A stretch of 64,000 nt of DNA from Aspidapion aeneum. Its lineage: Eukaryota > Arthropoda > Insecta > Coleoptera > Brentidae. The notes below the pieces were generated by a model, which worked only from the letters and a program-made list of their open reading frames with translations, ran no database searches and was not told where the DNA came from. The position numbers were made by a program, and so were the translations under genes. Location: NCBI GenBank assembly GCA_963576565.1, contig OY755042.1, positions 108,429,314 to 108,493,313 of the forward strand, read 5' to 3'. Below are positions 59,362 to 64,000 of the stretch, in pieces. Position 1 is the first letter of the stretch. Each line of letters starts with the position of its first letter.

Positions 59362-59480
59362 GGCGGTTCTGGAACAAAAGTCTGGAGGGGCAATAGTAAA
59401 GCGATGATCATAAAATAACCGCTTAGGAAAGAAGCGCATATCGATTAAAGCGCACAAAGTAAAGCAGCGCACAGGGAAAA
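59362..59480. repeat. Degenerate GCGCAYA array, second copy of the 20,040 family
   Basis: GGTTCTGGAACAAAAGTCTGG-type block, then AAGCGCATATCGATTAAAGC, GCACAAAGTAAAGCAGCGCA at 15-19-bp spacing. The whole matches 20,030-20,165 in order, with different unit number. Confidence 0.65.
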
Positions 59481-59810
59481 AACAATTTTTTGAAACTTTT
59501 TATTTTTTGAAATGTTAAAAATTATGAAAATTTTGTATGTATTCGGAAAAAGTAATTTGATAACCTTTTGTTTGTTTAATTTAAGAACTATTTCTTTCTT
59601 TGAGTTGAAACAAACAACGTTGCATGTTGAATTTAATTTTATGTGCAGTAGAACTTGAGATGTTAGAATTCGTAACAACCAACACCAACTTCAGATGAGC
59701 GCGCGATATTTTGCCATCAGCAAAAATTTTACTGCGCGTACTTTTATCACACACATTTGCAGTTTTATATTCTGCTTAATACTGACCATCTACAAGATCT
59801 CAGAATACTT
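59481..59810. other. Unassigned region
   Basis: No feature recognised. Confidence 0.35.
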
Positions 59811-59822
59811 TACATACAGCAT

Positions 59823-59866
59823 AGGCGCACCCCCCCCCAGGACATATTCCTGGGTGCGCCACGGTA
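59823..59866. mobile_element. 44-bp minimal hAT-like insertion with 8-bp target duplication
   Basis: Reads GGCGCACCCC...AGGACATATTCCTGGGTGCGCC plus ACGGTA. TACAGCAT occurs directly on both sides (59,815-59,822 and 59,867-59,874). The end word CATATTCCTGGGTGCGCCAC also ends the element at 60,689-60,873. It is nearly all terminal repeat: two ends joined with almost no interior. Confidence 0.7.
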
Positions 59867-59874
59867 TACAGCAT

Positions 59875-60680
59875 CATGAAATCCTAAAAGAATCATGGGA
59901 AATTAATACTGTATGTGAGATAAGAATTCACATGTATAAAATATGTATAAAATATGAAGTATGTAAAAAAAAAGGATAGAAGTTTACACGTGGTTTCAGA
60001 ATAGCCAGAACCACAGACGACACCGGTCTTCTGTGCGCCCCGGTAAAGTAAAAGGAGGAAATTTCTGACACCGATTGTTTCCTCTGGCGCGGCGATCTTT
60101 TCTTTCAATTCGTAAAAAAAATCGATCCAGTGTAGTTGTACATAAAATATCGGAAACTTAGACGATAACTACGTAACGTATAATCCTTTCTTTCAAGCTT
60201 GTTCTCTTTTATATTATTAAATCCCGTGTCTACCACAAACTAAAATTTTTTGACACACCGTATTCGTTGGAAACGGGCACTATTTTTTACACCGTGGTAC
60301 GGCTTGGAATATCCTCTCAAACGCGACAATAAATAAATTTGCCACATCTTGACAACTATTTACCCCAAAATACCACTAAATCATTTGTACTGTTTTCTGA
60401 ACGCTAAATGTAATATGGCATGGCTTGAGCTAGAATTTTCGTGAAAAACAGATACCCACTTCTCACCTGTTTCGCCGCACACGACGGAATAAAAAAAAAC
60501 GAGTGGTTCACGATGTATTCCCCTACTTTTCCTCTAACAGGCCAAATACGGGTCTAAAACAGAAACAAATATTTGAAGACACCGCTGAAAATATATTTTT
60601 CTATCTTTTAATTCTCTCTTTTACTTCTCTCTTACACACATTAAGCACATCAAGCCATCTGTGATCCCTCTAGCATTTAA
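59875..60680. other. Unassigned region
   Basis: No repeat or domain recognised in about 800 bp; small frames at 59,893-60,108 (minus) and 59,695-59,979 (plus) have no family. Confidence 0.35.
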
Positions 60681-60688
60681 TCTACCTG

Positions 60689-60873
60689 CATTGGCACATG
60701 GAGGGGAGGCTCGGGGCCCAGGCCCTTCCACAAGCTTAAGATTTCTTTAGATATTTTCTACATTATTCATGAATAAAAAGATAAACTAGCATAAAATACG
60801 ACATCATAATGCTTCGCCCCCCCCCCCCTCCATAGGCCTCACCCCCCAAGACATATTCCTGGGTGCGCCACTG
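60689..60873. mobile_element. 185-bp hAT-like element
   Basis: Left end CATTGGCACATGGAGGGG; right end ACATATTCCTGGGTGCGCCACTG. TACCTG lies next to both ends (60,683-60,688 and 60,874-60,879), a 6-bp direct repeat, shorter than the usual hAT 8 bp. A run of about 14 C lies at 60,817-60,830. Related to the 44-bp element at 59,823. Confidence 0.5.
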
Positions 60874-60879
60874 TACCTG

Positions 60880-61010
60880 TGTAGAAAGACTACATGCAGC
60901 GTGTCTGAATTATAGAATAAAGATGAATCCTAAAATATCCTAAATGCCTGTCTTAAATCAGTAGACTAAATGATTTCCCTAAAAAGTTACCGCTTTAAGC
61001 TGAGGATTAC
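60880..61010. other. Short spacer
   Basis: No recognised feature. Confidence 0.3.
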
Positions 61011-61362
61011 GGTGCCAGGGTAGCTTTTCTGGGTCTTGATCGATGTGACCATCCACATCACACGCTTTGACCAATAACAAACTCTGAGCGGTCGCGTGTT
61101 ATGCGAAACGACTTGTCTCGACCAATGGCATAGTCGCCCGCTCTTCAGAGTTAGTGAATTTAACGCGTTTAAGGTGAAATCTGATCTCCTGTCCCGTAGC
61201 GACTGAACGTTTCTCGGTCGGATCCTAGGAGAAACTTGCGCAATGAAGGTTTTTTCGCATAGCACGTGACGACTCGGAGTTAATTTAAAGCTTGTTATTG
61301 GCCAAACCATGTGTTGGGAACTATCACATCGTTCAAGACCCAGAATAGCTACTCAGGTGGCA
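61011..61362. mobile_element. ~350-bp MITE with ~100-bp terminal inverted repeats
   Basis: The left arm GGTAGCTTTTCTGGGTCTTG, ATCGATGTGA and TGACCAATAACAA...GTGTTATGCGAAA is mirrored on the right by TTTTCGCATAGCACGTGACG, CTTGTTATTGGCCA, TCACATCGTTCAAGACCCAG and AATAGCTAC. GC content is above the surroundings. Target duplication not evident. The frame across it on the minus strand (61,310-60,987) is a product of the arms, not a gene. Confidence 0.78.
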
Positions 61363-61890
61363 AGGCAACGTTTCTAAACGTCAAAAATCGGTAGTTTTTC
61401 CGACTTATTCGACACCTCCAAACTGAGGTGAGGAGTCCAAAATAATGGCACTCTTAGAAGTGTTTATGACGTCAGTAAGTTGAAATATTTAGGACCAAAG
61501 AAATTCAATGTTTTTGTTTTGGACTAAAACAGAATAACAGTGAAGCATTTAAGACTTTTCTAAATTTCAGAATATACTAATATTCTCTGCAAATGGTAAC
61601 ACTGCAAGAAACAAAGACCTGGAATAGGATCGCACTTGTTATTACAAAATTCTAAAAGCCTGATTTGTAGATACATATCCATTAAAAATGTTTGAACATG
61701 GAATTGTGAGATGTGTGTATTTTAACCATTACAACTGCGTGGTAGTAAACAAGTGTCATTTTCTTGTAACGATAGTGTTGCCGATCGGTGCTTTTAGAGC
61801 CGTTTGTCCATAAATTACGCCCTCAGGTCTAGCCAATAACACTTTTTTACACGCAACTGCTTTTCTTAGGGTTTCCATAGTCCAGGGACG
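61363..61890. other. Unassigned region
   Basis: No feature recognised. Confidence 0.35.
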
Positions 61891-61899
61891 GACCGACAC

Positions 61900-62425
61900 C
61901 AGGGTTTCTTACCAGTCCTTGTAAATAAATTTTTTACTGCAATACAGGTAAATTAACAGCTGTACAAAACAAAACAATATTTAAAATAAATGGCTTTTTT
62001 GCCACTTAAAGGGTTTTTTAATTTTAATACTGTTTTCGGGATCAACTAGCATTATTAACATTTAACAGTAGAATTAGAAGAAAAAAAATGTGGCAACTAT
62101 TAACTGGTTTTTAGACAGATTTTCAGGCTTGCTGAGTTCCTCTAAAGCACACTTGTTGTCTTTCTCTGTAAAGTGCAATTACCTCAGAGTTCAAGCCAAT
62201 CAACGGTAAGCTATAGACGCAAATCAGGGTTGTTTTCAGCCAGATAAGAAAAACCGTTTTAAGTTGGAATTTAGTTTTTAGGAGTATAAGGGTGTTTAAT
62301 AATTGTATTGATCTTAAGTTTTAGAGTTCATTTTAATTTTAAAGCTTTTGATTTGATTATAGTTTTTTAGCGCTTACATACTGCTTTTTTTTCTAGTTTT
62401 ATTAACATCTAATTCAATTCTTTCG
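61900..62425. repeat. Dispersed repeat, diverged copy of 34,470-35,500
   Basis: AGAGTTCATTTTAATTTTAA, AGCTTTTGATTTGATTAT, TTTTTTTCTAGTTTTATTAA and ATTCTTTCGTC follow the same order as in the other copy. Divergence is high and ends are undefined. Confidence 0.5.
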
Positions 62426-62845
62426 TCAGTGGTGGATCCAGAAAGAGGGAATTAGGGCAAAGTGCCCATTTCTCAACAAAAATTCATATACACAGAGAAA
62501 TTGTACCAATTTTAATGATACATATTATATCCTGACTTTTTAGATTAAAACTGCAAATGTTTTCGCCTGTATTGCCACAAGTAGCTACCTATCAACATAA
62601 GTAATTTGAGTATATTCCCTAAGGGATTCCAAGAAATATAAATAAAGGTCCTACCTTAATTTTAATCATTTCAATTTGCCGATAGTTAAAACATAGCGGC
62701 TCATATTTCCGTGAATTTAGATATTGGGTGAAGGTGCGGGACTAAAAATCCTGCTACATTTGTTCCGTAAAAAAAAATTAAATATCACACCAATGTCTAC
62801 ACAGTTATGATACTTAAATTTACTTAGATGAGAAATGAATCGGAA
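62426..62845. other. hAT-like end and unassigned sequence
   Basis: CAGTGGTGGATCCAGAAAGA at about 62,428 matches the terminal word CAGTGGCGGATCC of hAT elements in this window, but no partner end or target duplication was found. Confidence 0.4.
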
Positions 62846-62849
62846 TAAA

Positions 62850-62905
62850 CACGGATCACCTTAACAAATAAGGTGATCCGTGGAATAAATGATCCGTGGA
62901 ATAAA
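62850..62905. repeat. CACGGATCACCTT hairpin with duplicated tail
   Basis: CACGGATCACCTT-AACAAAT-AAGGTGATCCGTG is a perfect 13-bp stem, followed by two copies of GATCCGTGGAATAAAT overlapping its end. The same words (CACGGATCACCTAACAAATG, ATCCGTG) form the hairpin near the right end of the hAT MITE at 37,983-38,009. Confidence 0.75.
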
Positions 62906-63730
62906 TATTGGTTCCAGTAATTTCATCAATATTAAGAGTAAAAGATAATATATACCATTCAGTAAGTATATTTAGTAGCCGATAATCTATACAGAAACTA
63001 GTAGCGCTATTGTAACTAATAAAATTTCCCATGAAAACTTACTTAAAGAAATTAATTAGGATGTTTATTTTTCTGTGAGCATCGTAACCAGATAAATTGT
63101 GAAACCAATATATATTTTTTGTCGCTATATATTGTTTAATTATTTTTGATCCAAAATTTGTGCCCGACAGTTCTTATTAATAAACATGCACTGAAATATA
63201 CAAGGTGTATCAAATTAAAGGGATGGTGAGAATGGTTACAAAAAACAGTAAATAAATTTTGGTATAAATTTTAAAGGACATTATAGGAAATAAAAAACTT
63301 GAAAAAACTGTTGATTTAGACACCATAGATCTTAAAAATATCTTGCAGGATTTTTTATGTACTGCGTTGAAAAAAAAAGATGCCACTTCTGTCAAACTTA
63401 GGAGGTACGTAGGCACAATAGACCTACATTTAATCTCGGTGCATGAAGGTCTAGTAGGGCCTGTCATCACTAGAATACAATACAATTCTTAAAAATAAGG
63501 AGTTTTGATTTAATAAGAGTTTTTTACAAAGGAGGAGGTACTAAATACATTGTTTACCGGGATGCGTCAGATGAGCTAAATTTGAGATATGTTGAAAGCT
63601 AAACCTAAAATTGCGGGGGAGGGGGTCATGGGATTCATTTTCGAGCTATACTTTTAAATGCGCGCCACTGAAATATGAAAAAATATGACCTTTTGTAATT
63701 TTTTTGTAATAACTTTTATTAATCTTGTAT
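62906..63730. other. Unassigned region
   Basis: ACAAGGTGTATCAAATTAAA at about 63,200 resembles the TACAGGGTGT end family, but no partner arm is visible. The minus frame at 63,210-63,485 has no known family. Confidence 0.35.
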
Positions 63731-63734
63731 CCTT

Positions 63735-63900
63735 AAAAGTTTGAAATTTCGTGGAAATCTGTAGTGCCATTTTGAAAATATCATAAAAAAAAACGTCTGA
63801 CCTCCCATAAGACCCAATGTAAAAGTCAGCCCCCCGAGAACAGCTAATTTTTTCAGGGTCGTGGCCTGTATTTTTTTGTTGGCCTTGATCCAACATGCCG
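63735..63900. repeat. Inverted third copy of the window-start repeat
   Basis: On the minus strand it reads GGCCACGACCCTGAAAAAAT, AGCTGTTCTC, GGGTCTTATGGGAGGTCAGA and CACTACAGATTTCC, matching 471-620. Left and right window edges thus carry the same family in opposite orientation. Confidence 0.8.
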
Positions 63901-64000
63901 GCACGCGTGTAGCAGTTATTGTTAGAGACCCTTTCCTAGTACAGATATATTTAAGACGTACGTGATTAAGTAATGTATACTAAATGTGTGTTCCATCTTA

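Noticed and set aside
60987..61310. 107-codon minus-strand frame
   Set aside because: It lies across both arms of the MITE at 61,011-61,362, so it follows from the palindrome.

Overview
This is a gene-poor, AT-rich stretch of a eukaryotic genome, almost certainly an insect, and built almost entirely of decayed transposons and tandem repeats. Evidence for an insect is the mix of element families: irritans/mellifera-type mariners, non-LTR retrotransposons with the C-terminal IWYGHIQRM...GRRKRGRP signature, Penelope-like elements with GIY-YIG endonuclease, pogo/Tigger MITEs, palindromic elements ending TACAGGGTGTC, and hAT elements whose ends read CAGTGGCGGATCC or CATTGGCGTAGCTAG. The combination would fit a large beetle genome such as a leaf beetle, but that is a weak guess. 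I found no host protein-coding gene, tRNA, rRNA or CRISPR array that I can defend. Long open frames in the track of the tetranucleotide array are artefacts.

Layout. 1-3.1 kb: duplicated repeats, a 5'-truncated LINE tail and a 152-bp Tigger MITE. 3.3-5.4 kb: a Penelope-like element (minus strand) split by unidentified sequence. 6-10.3 kb: two tandem arrays. 10.9-13.3 kb: a deleted Tigger element, a LINE tail and a 770-bp palindromic element next to a TA microsatellite. 15-21.3 kb: a mariner, a MITE, a 1.3-kb foldback and short repeats. 21.8-26.3 kb: a LINE tail, a mariner broken by a 1.4-kb inverted-repeat element, MITEs and a broken hAT transposase. 26.5-34.4 kb: a 7-unit array, a Helentron-like element carrying about 690 copies of TCTG (28,411-31,172), and an 11-unit 168-bp satellite. 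35.6-43.1 kb: two LINE copies, a hAT MITE and a higher-order array derived from a coding-like sequence. 43.2-48.1 kb: a domain studded with TGACGGAATTC motifs, a mariner interrupted by a hAT, and a homogeneous 130-bp array. 49.5-57.6 kb: a hAT containing a LINE, an inverted-repeat element, a Penelope RT fragment, a 0.96-kb tandem array, and a palindromic element interrupted by a hAT that still encodes a transposase C-terminus. 58-64 kb: a second Helentron-like copy, tiny hAT derivatives and another MITE.

The elements do not cooperate in a pathway; the informative relations are the nesting order and target-site duplications (TSDs). Seven insertions have readable TSDs: ACCCTGTA (56,400-57,598), GCAGTAAT (49,501-50,584), RAATACAT (45,737-46,986), ATCCTGTM (37,599-38,033), TACAGCAT (59,823-59,866), GGACATGAC (23,036-24,440) and TA (2,971-3,122). 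All identifications are from motif reading by eye without database search.
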